64,000 nucleotides of DNA from Saccharum officinarum (GCA_020631735.1 CM036188.1:13434214-13498213); one strand, 5' to 3'; shown: positions 35,245-46,661, counted from the stretch's first letter. Numbers and translations are program-made. Notes: a model not told the origin generated them from the letters alone.

Positions 35245-37731
35245 GATGGCGCAATTCCACCTTCTGGACCCACTGTACGACGAGACCCACTGAGGACGTC
35301 TCGTAGCGTCGGGGCAGGTAAGATTTTACACTCTCATATCACATACTTTGAATTATAAGTGCATATATGTGTGTCAAGTAACATTTCTATTTCGTTTAAA
35401 TGCAGAACCTTCCCCTCCTTTGTTATAGAGTACATGGAGGGTTCTTGGAAATGTAGTACGTACCTATCGAGAGCTGGCCTAGACGTTGTATCTTTCCAAG
35501 TTCGTCGTGGCCTGCCTTTGTTCAACTCGGCGGGCTTGACTGCGTTGGTTGACAGGTATTTTTTTAACAAATAGGTTTTATTAATAATCATTTGTTCACG
35601 TGGTTATGTTTCTGAGAACCATTTTTGTTTTGCTAAAATTATAGGTGGCGACCTGAGACTCACAGCTTTCACATGGCGTTTGGAGAGATGACAGTCACGC
35701 TACGGGACTGTCAGAAGATGCTAGGTCTGAGTATTCGTGGGAGGGCAGTGACAGGGCTTTGTAGGTCAGAGGGTTGGAGAGCTCGGGTGGAGGCCTTCCT
35801 TGGGCGTGAGGTGGGTGACCAAGGAGAGCGCACTTCTGGTGTCCTTCTCTCCTGGCTTGGGCTGAGTTTGCACAGTGTCCTCCAGAGGCAGACGAGCAGA
35901 CGGTTCAGTACTACTGTAGGGCGTGGATCCTACACTTGTTTGGCTCTGTTCTCTTCCCCGACGGAACAGGCGACACTACGTCGTGGATGTGGATCCCTTG
36001 CCTCACAGACTGGGACCAGGCGGGTCACTACAGTTGGGGCTCTGCGGTGTTGGCTTTCCTTTACCGTCAGCTCTGCGAGGCGTGCCGGCGTTCTTCACCG
36101 TCAGCCTCACTTGGTGGGTGTGCGTACCTGCTCCAGTTGTGGATGTGGTCGCGGCTGCCAGTTGCTCGTCCTGTGATGTTGGCTCTGCGCGACTGGTTCC
36201 CAGTGCATAACGCACGTCTACAGCCAACGTGGGCGTACCTGTGGGACCAGGTGACAGTCCCTCACGCGAGGATGGAGCGGCGTACAAAGAGTACACGGAC
36301 GAGCTAGATAGGCTAATGACCTCTAGTGTAAGTACAAATTATTATATATGTTGGTTCGAAAAGAAATTATTTATTAAGCTATCTAACTAATTGTTTGGAC
36401 ACGTTGCTAGTGACTTGGGAGCCGTACACAGACGAGGCCGCACTTCCTTTTGTGGTGAGCAACATGTGTGACAGCGACAGCGAGCTCTACAGGGTGAGGT
36501 GCCCTCTTATCTGCTTCTATGCTGTCGAGTACCACCTTCCACATCGAGTTGCACGCCAGTTTAGAGCAAGGCAGCGTTGTCCACCATCTCCAGTGTCGAC
36601 CGGTGTTGACTTGCACAAGTAAGTGTTCTCTTCTTTGTAATCAGACCTTTATCCTGAAGTTACACTTACCCATACCACATGATATATGTCGAATAAGATG
36701 GATAAAATAATTGTTGGTATGTTTGTATGTCTATGGAATGCTTATATGTGTGGTTTGCTTCGACATATAAAGGAAACTCTGCCAAAATTTTTAACTTTGC
36801 CATACATACATGTTATAGCCACACGATGTTGACTAACTTCTGAACATGTTTTGCAGGCTCGATCGTAAGAAAAATAGGAAAATCTTTGATTGGGCCCATC
36901 ATCACCGAGACTACATCGAAATATGGGAGTTGTTCGACGAGAACGTGGACGATAACAACGAGGCGCATATGAACATAGACTACAGGCGGTACCAAGCTTG
37001 GTACCACCAAGCGACACGTCCGAGGCTTAAGCTACAGTGGACATAGGATGACTACGCTGACATTGAGTCATCAGAGGATGAGGACACGACGTACGACCAG
37101 TCTACTCGTGTAGGTCGCCAGGTGAGAGCAGGACCGATCTTGGACAGAGTGGTATGTCATTTGCTCTACTTTTATATATCGATTTGCGTAACAATGAATT
37201 ACAACCTAAAACTTTGTTGTAGGGCAACTCCCTCAAGATGTCGGTCCAAGAAATAGAATGCTTTTGTCCGAGGGTGAGGGACGACGACACACGTAGCTTC
37301 CTTGACGTAAGTACCTATAAATATGCAAATATTAGAGTACTAATACGTTCAAGACATTGAGTTGACATGATTTTGTGCATCAGAGACTGGCACGTCGGCT
37401 ACGCCGTACCGCTGCACGCTGTGGTTGCAGGACAGGCACGACGGAGGACGTGCACGTGCCTTCTGCACCCAGAGGTGGCGTAGGTTCGTCTAGCCACCCA
37501 CCTACAGGGTCGCGAGGCAAAGGCACCGAGGAGGAGGACGACGACGACGACGACAACCACGAGGACGAGGACCAGGGGCACGAGGAACTTGGACCATCTC
37601 AGCTAGACGATGCTCCCTGGACTCAGCCTACGCAGCCGGTCGGTACCAGGCGCCGTCGACCACCTGACCCTTACACTCCAGGCACCCACGCTCTTGGTCA
37701 CAAGGGCAAGGGTAAGTCTAGGAGACAGTGA
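35245..37731 (+). pseudogene. Plant mobile domain (PMD, aminotransferase-like) gene, multiply broken
   Basis: Starts at 35245 with MAQFHLLDPLYDETH and hits TGA at about 35290. It continues over spliced exons: GLPLFNSAGLTALVDR (to 35553), then WRPETHSFHMAFGEMTVTLR (35645 on), then after a one-base loss near 35860 FGSVLFPDGTGDTTSWMWIP, GHYSWGSAVLAFLYRQLCEA and LLQLWMWSRLPVARP. Another frame change lies near 36281. Later exons are 36410-36620 (CPLICFYAVEYHLPHRVARQ), 36857-37151 with an in-frame TAG after LKLQWT, 37223-37308 and 37384-37731 with an acidic tail ending KGKGKSRRQ. PMDs occur in MULE and Ty3/gypsy elements and in host silencing factors such as MAIL1 and MAIN. This copy cannot make a full protein. 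Confidence 0.85.
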
Positions 37732-38272
37732 GGGACTGTAGCCGACTTATGGACTGTATGAACTAATATTATGGACTTTTATATCCTATTATTATTTACT
37801 GTATGAACGACTATGGAGTTTATGGCATATGCACTTTAAACGATTTGATGATAGTCATATATTTGTTTAAGGTGAATGTCATATATAATTGTTGATGACA
37901 TATGTTTATGTGATATCTGTGTTTGGATTGAATCAAAAATAGGGAAAACTCTGCCAAATTTTTCTGCAACATGTCAAGTCGTGTAGTACACCGATAGCAT
38001 GTAGCCTTTTCAGTGATTTATCATGTCACTATCCTATCGTACATCCTCTTTTACAGATGAATTGATTGATCAAGGAATCTAGCCTTTACAGATGAGTTTT
38101 CAAATAGGCTTTTCAGTAATTCAAATAGGCTTTTCAGGGAAGGCATCTAGGCTTTTCAGGAGCATTAAAGCCACAATACAACGGCTCTCCACTCCACTGC
38201 TGGCTATATATACACCTTCCTCCATACAATGCTAGTCACTTAAAACCAGAAGTTGATTATCTACGAGTAGTA
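37732..38272. promoter_or_regulatory. Spacer and TATA-box promoter for the plus-strand GRF-like gene
   Basis: AT-rich spacer. TATATATA at 38205-38212, set in GGCTATATATACACC, lies about 60 bp before the ATG at 38273, a normal plant TATA position. Just before it are four spaced copies of TAGGCTTTTCAG (38090-38160), which could be a local cis repeat. Confidence 0.5.
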
Positions 38273-38971
38273 ATGTCTGGAGGGTCATCTAGAGGGAAGG
38301 GAACGGGGGGAGTAAGGGTACTCCCATTGTGTGGGAGGGGTCTCTGGGTCCGGAAGACTTTGATGAGCCAGTGTATCATTTTCCTGTCGAGACCAAGAGA
38401 GATTTCACCAAAGAGTGTCCACTCCGAGGATATGATAACCGGAAAGAAGATTGGCCAAAATATAGGCATGGTGAGGACTGCTTAGTGCAGATGTTCGTGG
38501 AGGATTTGGATGGAGGTCGCTGATTCTTCAAATGTCCGCGAGCAGAGGTAACTGGTTTAAAAATTTATTACTCAAATTTTTTTCTCCATTATTTTGCATC
38601 TCATAGGCGATACTAACTGCATGTTCATTGAAATCTTTGAAATGCAGTGTTCAGAGTCCAAAGAAAACTGTGGCTTCACTAGATGGGTCGATCCTAGACC
38701 AATCTATCCGCACGCACAGTACATCTACTACTTGCAAGACCGTATCTTAGAACTAGAAAGGGAAGTTAGCAACGGTTACAAGGACAACGAAGCAGACGAT
38801 ACCAGTACTGGTGCCGTTTCACAGGACGGACCATGCCATGATCCATATTGCACATGCCCTAACCACAAGAACAACGGGCCTCCGCCACCACCCCCGCCAC
38901 CTCCACCATCAACAATGGGAGGGTACTGTGGAGAAAGGGCTACACAGTTTGCTATGTGGCCGCACTACTAG
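38273..38971 (+). pseudogene. GRF-like zinc-finger gene of MULE-2 (plus strand), broken
   Basis: The start MSGGSSRGKGTGG (38273) is followed by a frame change near 38320. The main frame then reads WEGSLGPEDFDEPVYHFPVE and KYRHGEDCLVQMFVEDLDGG. A TGA at 38521 sits where relatives have Arg, before FFKCPRAE. After an intron the second exon (about 38645-38971) reads CSESKENCGFTRWVDPRPIY, a coiled-coil-like LQDRILELEREV, a CHDPYCTC motif and a proline run. The C-x-C/FFKCP/C-GFTRWVD pattern is that of GRF-type zinc fingers carried by grass MULEs. Function unknown. Confidence 0.75.
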
Positions 38972-39364
38972 ATAGAACAAATCTATCGTGTGCACATGCC
39001 ATGTAATGTACTTGTTGTTCGCTCTAATTACCTAAGGCATGTTAGGTTTAGTCCAGGACATATGTGCCCTTGTTTGGTACAAGTTCTGATATGCCATTTC
39101 CTATGTTATGCGTGTTGAATTGTGAAATCCAGTACTTCCTTATGTTTTATGTGCACCTCGAGAACTAGTTTCAGTAACTCAGTAACATTAAACCTGATAT
39201 ATGACAACACTAAGCAAGCTCCAAAAACTTAAAGTGCATATGAAGTACATGACGACGAAATAAATAACACAGAACATACCGTAGGTACATGATTTACCTA
39301 AAGTACATTAGATTAAACACCTTGCAAACTACATCGACCATATTCTAGGAATACAACTAGCATA
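38972..39364. other. Spacer between convergent GRF-like genes
   Basis: AT-rich 3' flanks of two convergent genes; nothing else recognised. Confidence 0.5.
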
Positions 39365-40071
39365 CTACTGAGTATAACGAGGCCACTTTCCCTTGTTCTG
39401 GGCATCGGGATTCTCCTCCATCGCTGTCTTCGCTCGGCGCATGCGCTCAAGCTTCCTCTCCCTCTCCTCCCTACACGCAGCAACACGTCTCCTTTCCTCT
39501 TCTTCCTTGTGCTCCTTTGCTGCTGTCTTCTCTCTGCGTCTCTTCTCTAATATCTCCAGGCGCTCCGCATCTCACTCCTTCAAGCCTTGTAGAAGCCGCA
39601 TGTCCGCCTCTTTGATCTTAGTGTCGATCCACTGCTCAAAATCACATAGCGGTGGAGGGGTCTGCAGCAAATTCAATTGTTTCAAATCCAATTATTATGC
39701 AAAACTTCATATGACACAAATTAATTAATAAACAAAAGCAATTTCTCACAATAAATGTACTGCGGCGATGACGCTCTGTAGGTTCCCATGCAAAATTAGA
39801 ACACATCCAATATCTCTGCTTATATGTTGTCTCATCTTCGGAAATATCTACCTTGCAAGGATCACCACAAAAGCACATGGGTATTGGCACACCGCTAGGG
39901 ACCGGCTTTGGGACTTATGGACTTTCGGTCATCCGTCCATAGCTACAATTCAACAAATTCCGTTCTAATATAACAAAACAAATAACAATAAATCTTAAAA
40001 CTAAGGGTTTATTATATGATGAAAAGAATCTACGCATATCTTTGTTTTCTAGCTTTTCCACGCCTAGGCAT
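39365..40071 (-). pseudogene. GRF-like zinc-finger gene of MULE-2 (minus strand), broken
   Basis: Read on the minus strand: MPRRGKARKQR (40071), then an exon with YGRMTESP, a TAA, VPKPVPSGVPIPMCFCGDPC and YKQRYWMCSNFAWEP (about 39945-39740). The last exon (about 39660-39365) begins TPPPLCDFEQWIDTKIKEAD, has a TGA where relatives have Trp, then a long charged helix (ERLEILEKRRREKTAAKEHK) and ends KGKWPRYTQ. The CFCGDPC...YWMC signature and charged coiled-coil tail are typical of MULE-borne GRF zinc fingers. It converges on the plus-strand gene. Confidence 0.75.
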
Positions 40072-40340
40072 CCTACGGTTGTACAATACATACGAATTTT
40101 AAAATGTGAAGTTCATAGGTTAAGAATATGCCTTCATTTTACCAAATCGATTCGAAAGAAATAAGGAAGGGTGACAAGATACCTAGCTCTCGAAGATCCA
40201 CGGATAAAATCCAATTTTTCACGGTCCAATAGGTCGATTGAAGAGGTTGGCCGAAGTCTCCAAATGAAAAACCCGAAGAGAAGGAGTCAGAAAACGAGAA
40301 TGACTCCGGGAGGAAGAGGGGCTGGCTAAAACGTCAGTGC

Positions 40341-40526
40341 TTGGCGCCGTGGATCTTGGCGCCAAGGCATGGCGCCATCGTAATTGGCGCCAAGCCTTGG
40401 CGCCAAGATCCATGGCGCCAAGCATTGCCACGTCGGTTGCCATGGTGTCCACGTCGACGCCGTCTTGGCGCCAGGGAAGATGGCGCCATGCCGTTATATC
40501 TTGGCGCCAAGGACGATGGCGCCAAG
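40341..40526. repeat. Cluster of ten GGCGCC palindromes
   Basis: Ten copies of TGGCGCC(A/G), most as TTGGCGCCAAG or ATGGCGCCAT, lie within 186 bp (first core 40343-40348, last 40518-40523), spaced about 10-28 bp apart. Each core is a perfect palindrome and neighbours can pair, so the segment could fold into several hairpins. TTGGCGCC also resembles an E2F site. It lies upstream of the minus-strand GRF-like gene. Confidence 0.9.
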
Positions 40527-40722
40527 CAGAGGGTCCATTTTTTAAAATCTTTTCGCCAGGGGCATATTTAAGAGAATCTTTCGAAAAAAGAGGCAAAAAA
40601 AACAAAAAAGACGGTCCCCACCACAACCACAGCAGCATGACCACCGTTAGTTGTTGGCGATGCTCTAAGGTTCTGGGGATGCTGGAGCACAAATTGATTT
40701 GCTAGTTTATACAATTGTTTAG

Positions 40723-42291
40723 GCTGGCAACTTGCGTCTTGTTTCCTTCATAAAAGAAACTGCTCCACAATTTCTAGATGCATCTCAAGGACTTGAGTGG
40801 AAAAGACGTTATCTTTTAATCAAGGGAATTTGTCAGGGTTTGTATTATCTTCACCGGAACAAGATTGTACATTTGGATCTCAAACCTGAAAATATTCTGC
40901 TTGATTACGACATGGTGCCAAAAATTATTGATTTTGGTCTCTCAAGGCATTTTGACGAAAATCAAAGCCAAGATATAACTTCAAATCTGCGTGGAACATT
41001 GTAAGTTACCTATGCATGTCCTAGGCGCATCCTTTTTTTTTGGCGCATCCTTTTTTTTTGGCTAGTCACGAATTATATTGCATTATTCTCATTAGTCTTA
41101 AAAACTCATTCCATAAAATTTTTCCTTGTAGGGGATATTTGGCACCAGAATTTTTCTCACAAAACAAAGGAGTAATCAGGTTAAAGTTGGACATATACAG
41201 TCTCGGTGTTACAATCGTTGAGATACTGACAGGAAAGACTTTGCCATTGCGAATGTAAGGATTATATATATACTTGGCATGCCCAAACTACACAACTATA
41301 TATGATATACAACTATGTAAACCTGAATAATGTGGTTTATTGCCACACAATTATAAAGTCTGCTATTGCGAAATTACAGTTGTACTTATTGTAACATTAA
41401 TTTGTTGACAAATGTTATAATATAGTCCTGTAGGCGCCCAAAGGCTTGAACATAGGCATAAATGGTCAGGTTGGGTTGGGTCAGGCCAAAAACACATGTA
41501 TTTTTTTTGTTGGCCTGCGCCCGACCCGTGAAAATGCAGGCTCGGACCTGACCCGGAGATCTGTTGGTCAGATATATGCCAATATTATTTTTGGGGTATC
41601 CTAGGGTTCAAGTGCAAAAAATGGCCTAAGCCCAACCTAGTAGATTCAGCAGACCGAAAATCTCAGTTCGAGGCCACCCAATGAAATGGCCGGGTCTCGC
41701 TATTTTGGGTTGTTCTGTTTATGATTGTAGGATAACTTAGCCTATTTTCAAGTCTACCAAATGAATCCTTAACCCTATGTTCTTTTTTATTCTCTTGGGC
41801 CAGTTTTAGAATTTTTTTCTGATTTTCTGTCTTTTCTTTGCTTGAAATGATCATACACTTCCTTGAATAAATTGATACAAATTACACCACATCTTTTCTT
41901 GTATCAGTTAATGGCTTGTAAATAAAAAGCAAAAAATGTTTCACTTGAACTGACCTAGTAGTGTTAGATTGAATAATGTCAGCACTTACTATTCGGACAA
42001 CTTCTGACATTGGTTTCCTATTCTCATTAACGTCGAGTATGTTGGTTCACTTGCTTGTGCTAAATACATAGTATATACTTCATAATTTCTGATTAATTTC
42101 GATTCTTACAGTTACTTAAAAGTTGGAGCAACAGGCTTGAGGCATCACAAGGAGGCGCACAGTTGGAACAGGTAAAATTATGTGCTGAGATAGGCTTAGA
42201 ATGCATTAAGTCTAACCCAGCGGACAGACCAACTACAGAGTGCATAATTCAGAAGCTTGATGAAATGGAAAAAAAGATGCGGTTTTATTGA
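40723..42291 (+). pseudogene. C-terminal part of a receptor-like protein kinase
   Basis: Exon 40723-41000 reads [43 protein letters not shown] and [11 protein letters not shown], giving the catalytic HxDxxxxN and DFG loops. Exon 41132-41254 gives GYLAPEFFSQNKGVIRLKLD and YSLGVTIVEILTGK. The last exon 42112-42291 gives SWSNRLEASQGGAQLEQVKL and RPTTECIIQKLDEMEKKMRF then TGA. The organisation is that of a cysteine-rich or lectin-type receptor-like kinase. The N-lobe (glycine loop, beta-3 Lys), transmembrane and ectodomain are absent: upstream lies the GGCGCC cluster. The second exon does not join the third in frame by the donor I see, so an exon may be lost. Confidence 0.7.
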
Positions 42292-42664
42292 CATCTGTAC
42301 TTCGCCGCTAACACAAGTAAGTTCAGACATAGCACAGCATGCTCTCTCACTAGCACCATTTTTGGTGGAGTAAATTATACTAGCGGTCTCTAAAATATTA
42401 CATCATTGTCATCTAGGTTCTGAAGCTATATCATTTCATATCTATATTTCTAAACTATTTAAGTATCCCTATCATAGTTAAAAGCAGCCACGTCAAAGCC
42501 TAGCTGACGTGACACCCTAACATGTAGTCTGCATCTCCTAATTACACAGGTGGTCCTTAAACTATCATATGATTCTACTTTACGTCTCTAAGCTATGAAG
42601 TTGCATATATGGGTCCCTAATATATTTAAATACCCTCAAGCAGGTCCAATATAGTCCCTTCATG
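42292..42664. other. Spacer between kinase relic and CACTA-2
   Basis: Contains weak repeats of the phrase TCTCTAA.CTAT (42385-42640), typical of degenerate MITE-like DNA. No gene. Confidence 0.4.
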
Positions 42665-43501
42665 CACTACTACAAAAATGCCATCACCACTGGTTCAGAA
42701 CCCCCCACCAATGCAGGTTTTGGCCCCCGGCGATGATATGTCGATGGTGATAACTGGTTATCACCCTGGTTTTAGCTTGTGTTTACCAACCAACGATGAT
42801 AATCATTTCCCAGAAAATATAAAATGAACATAAAAAGCAAAAAAAAATCTCAGAGAAAGACCCTACTAAGCAGCACCCGTGCATGGGCAGCGCCGGATTA
42901 GCTAATAGAGTGATGTGGCTACTTTGGACCGAGATTGGAGATACTTAAATAGTTTAAGAACCAGAATGAGAATATGTCATAATCCGGCGCCGACAAAGCT
43001 CGGGTTGGGGCGGGGATGGCCTGAACGCCATACTGCATGCACCGAGGCTCTGGGCCATGCTACGACCGTCCCTTGGGCCGGTGGTGCTGGGGGCTGGGGC
43101 AAGGGGGGTGGCCGCCCCACAGGGGCCACCCAGCCAAGTTTCGCCATGCTTGGGGCCGTTGTGCCAGGTCCTTGCACGCGGGGCCGCTCCGTGGCCCATT
43201 CCATGGGACTTGGGAAGAAAAGGAGTAGTGAAGGAGGAAGAGAGAGGGAGAGAAAAAGAGAGGAGTCGTAACGAACACATAGGGTAGTGGGTCCATGCAT
43301 CCGCTTCACCCGTCTGTTGGCCACCCTAAGGAAGCACAACTCTAGAGCTGTCGTTAGTCATTTTCACTGCTGGTGAACCAAACCATTAGTGAAAAATCAT
43401 TTTCGCTGCCAATTTGTACTATTGGTGAAAATCATCACCAGCAGTTTTGTCCAATCCGGTGTTGAAAATAGCGTTGTTGGGAAACCATTTATGTATTAGT
43501 G
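42665..43501. mobile_element. CACTA-2, non-autonomous CACTA element, about 837 bp
   Basis: It starts CACTACTACAAAAATGCCAT and ends CCATTTATGTATTAGTG; the termini match imperfectly. Flanking trinucleotides are ATG and GTG, an imperfect duplication. Subterminal motifs such as CACCACTGGTTC/GATGATAA recur in both orientations. The GC-rich middle (42950-43290) has open frames on several strands without recognisable domains. Confidence 0.75.
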
Positions 43502-43581
43502 GTGAGCGAATGGGAATCAAGTCATAGTGCACTCACATACTGTAACTCCAAATGTGGCATAGCAATCATTGCCAAATTGTA

Positions 43582-43912
43582 CTACTCTGTCTCGTAAAAA
43601 GAGTTGTTATGGGACTCGTGCTGGTTAAACTTTTTAAAGTTTGACTAGCACCCTTTTCGGTTGGCTGTTTCTGCGGCTTATAAGCCAGCTGTGGCTGTTT
43701 TGTTGTGAGAGAAAAACACTGTTCCACGGCTGATAAGCCGTGCTGATAAGAGAAGCCGAACAGGGTGTAGGTTTGTAGAAAATATTAGAAACATTTATAT
43801 CTCCAAATAAATTTATTATGAAAATATATTCAACGATTTATCTAATAATACTAATTAGTCAAAGTTAAAAGTTTTTTTTCTCAGGAAGCAAGAATGACAC
43901 TTTTTAAGAAAA
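43582..43912. mobile_element. Stowaway-like MITE split by a second MITE
   Basis: The outer element begins CTGTCTCGTAAAAAGAGTTG and ends near AGAATGACACTTTTTAAGAA, with the usual CTTTTTAAAGTTTGACTAGC interior. At 43648-43767 sits an inner element with ends GCACCCTTTTCGG / GAAGCCGAACAGGGTG, of the same family as 8561-8662. The inner insertion is younger. Confidence 0.65.
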
Positions 43913-45360
43913 AAAAGTAAGTGTGATTTCGAAAAAGGGCAAAGTATATACAATATATGAATACATAGTATGATAAGTAACATTACCCAGGAGTTGAACC
44001 ATCAATGTTTCAAGATATGTGGATCAGGTCAAAATGCTGCCTTGGCATCTAACCGTAGTGTACACCATCGGAGATGAAGTGTCATTCACCGAATTCATAA
44101 TGGATCTACGCCGCACGTACCCTTGCTTACCACCCAGACCGCGAGGATATCAAGGATAAGCACACAAAATTCTTAAATCTCTCTTCCACTGGAGAACACC
44201 CAGTGCTCGCCAAGCAGCGTGCTGAGCAACCCACGAGGTGGATTCACATCAAGCTGCAAGCAGTGGAGGGAGAGGAAACGTCGTCAACAACTCTACTCAC
44301 GCGGGATGATAACCTGTACGTCCGTGGCTTCGTTAACAAGCAAGGAGATTCATTCGAGCTTATTGACAGCCAGAATACATCGACCGATATACTCCCAGTT
44401 ATTGAATACTACAACCCCCGACGCCTAACCTGGGGCGTCAGTTACAAATCCTTACTAGAGGCCGACACTGGAGATCATGCAATGGAAATACTGTCGCGCA
44501 CGATGGTGGGCCGTGAATTCGCGATGAAGGCCGTGCAGGTGCTGTCGCACTACCCAGATTGGGTGGATGATATGAACCCAAGAATGGCACTAGCGGGGCT
44601 GATCATCATGGTCTGCGAGACTGCAAGGATGAATCCTATCAACAACTTTGCACGTTGGTGGAGCAACAACAGCATGGAATCCACCATGGGTCATCTGATG
44701 CGTGATTACGTGTTGAAATATGGGAGGATGTCACACGAGCTGTTGACGTGGAAGAGTAAAGGATACACCAATCCAAACCCCTATTCGCAGGTACACGACA
44801 TTTACCTCGTGCTGAACTACCGTTTGGATCATCCACCTCATCATGCCAGCTTCATGGACCGTGGTCGACCCCGGGTGGAGCTGTTGGCCATGCGTGCCGA
44901 CCTTGGGGTCGTTGGCACGACCATCATGGTCTTCGACGGAAAACGAGGCCATATCATCTACACGGAGGAACAAGAAGAACATGTATATACATCTTGTCTA
45001 ATGTCTGGTATCAATCCAAAGCACTATAGAATATTCCTGGAGGTCTTAAAAACAGTTTTATATGCGGTTTTTTTTGGGCAATCGCCCCTTCTCAAAATTC
45101 TCTAGAAATCATCATTTTTCTCTAGTGCCAGGTATAAAGAAACATGTAGAAATTGATCCCCAGAGACAGTTGGAAACACCAAATGCCCCATGGTAACACT
45201 AAATGCCTCTAGAATTCATGTTCCATAAAACGTGTGAGGAGCACAATAGCTAAGTATGGTCACAAGTCCCGCGATTTTTGCTGCAAGGTGAGCATGCATT
45301 TCTTAGGAATGGAACCCATGACATGTTTTCTAGCATGAGCACACCCTACCACCATGCATG

Positions 45361-46101
45361 CACTACGCTAGAACTGATAATTATTACTGGACAATCACTA
45401 CCGGTTGTTTTGGACCCAACAGTGATAGAGTATCGCTACCGATTTTTGGTTTTCAACTGGCAGTGACATGACAACTGCTGTGATAGGTGTACTATCACTG
45501 CTGGATCGAGGCTTTAACAAGCAGTGATAGGCACACAACTTATCATTGCCGGTTGAAGCCTATCACTGCTGGTTCGTGGCTTAAACCGCCGGTAATAGGC
45601 TATTTTGCATAAAAATTCATAACTTTTTCATATTATATTTGATGAAGATAAACTTTATATGAAAATTGTAGAGTTTAAACAGATCTACAGCTTTGTAGTT
45701 GGCAACTTTTTAATTTAAGATGGTTTAAAGGTCTAAATATTCAATATAAGATCTTAAATCAGATTTGAGATGATTAACAATGTCAAATGGAGAAGAAGTC
45801 AACATCAAAGTTGTAGTACTCGGTGAGATCTACAACTTTGCAGTTAACAACTTTTCATTTAAGATTATTTTGGAGCATCACATATGCAATATAAGATTCG
45901 AAATTGTGTACATAAAAGAATAACATCATCTATATAGCCACATATGTTGTGCAGCTCTGCTGGTATGGGCGCTTGAGGAATGTAAACATGGAGGCCTCGA
46001 GTTCAAATCTTATAACGCACACCGGTCCATCACTGCCGATTGTCAATCCGGCAGTGATACCGAGTTCCGACCTAACATTAACTAGCAGTTCTAGCGTAGT
46101 G
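45361..46101. mobile_element. CACTA-3, non-autonomous CACTA element, 741 bp, in an intron
   Basis: It starts CACTACGCTAGAACTG and ends CAGTTCTAGCGTAGTG: perfect 16-bp inverted termini. The 3-bp duplication ATG is at 45358-45360 and 46102-46104. Subterminal motifs TATCACTGC/GCAGTGATA recur about ten times near both ends. Inside lie TACAACTTTG hairpin motifs like those at 32.5 kb. No ORF. Confidence 0.95.
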
Positions 46102-46661
46102 ATGCTACACTATTTGTTATGACCGTGTATAGGATACTATCCATTTTGTCAACTTCTATGAATTTTGTATTGAATATTCTAGTCTCTAAATAATCTAAAA
46201 TAAAAAAGTTTTAGCTACAAAGTTTAACATCTCGTCAAGTACTATGACTTTGGTATAGAGCGTGACTACATCTGAGGTTGTTTCAAAAGTTAAAAAATTA
46301 AATTTAAAAATATGAGAAATTAAAATGTATATTTTAGACCCCTAAATAATCTCAAATAAAAAATTTGTGAACCACAAAATGTTAGGTCTCATTGATCTTT
46401 AGATTTTTGATATAAAATTCATCTTTTAACGATTTTGTTTGAAAATATCTTGTTTTTTTATTGTGTAGCAGCACCTATTTCAAGGGGTGTTTTAGATCAT
46501 CGACCACCCTTACAAGTGTTTCTGTTTCTGGATGCGCACGGTCCGTAACCCAAACCGCTGCAAGAAGTTATTTTTTAGGGCAGCCCATTTCTAAAATCTT
46601 ATCTAGTGAGGGGCACCAAAATGACAACCGTTCATGGACAACTACTTCTCAAAATAGTTTA

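Larger units (their letters stand above)
32790..40540. mobile_element. MULE-2, decayed MULE-type complex with transposase, PMD and GRF-like genes
   Basis: Four genes lie together: a MULE transposase (33.07-35.13 kb) and plant-mobile-domain gene (35.24-37.73 kb) on the plus strand, a GRF-like zinc-finger gene on the plus strand (38.27-38.97 kb), and another on the minus strand (40.07-39.37 kb). The transposase and PMD halves read through spliced phases, as in grass MULEs that carry a PMD. Each gene is broken. I could not find terminal inverted repeats or a target duplication, so the limits given are only the span of its parts. Confidence 0.65.

Noticed and set aside
37399..37581. Minus-strand frame over the PMD gene tail
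   Set aside because: Shadow of the acidic GAC/GAG repeat region of the plus-strand exon.
40219..40705. Frames of 63-157 codons across the GGCGCC cluster
   Set aside because: Translations are repeats of GAKPWRQ-like words produced by the palindromes, not a protein.
45990..46015. Sequence like a tRNA B box (GAGTTCAAATC)
   Set aside because: No matching A box or cloverleaf could be drawn, and it lies inside CACTA-3.
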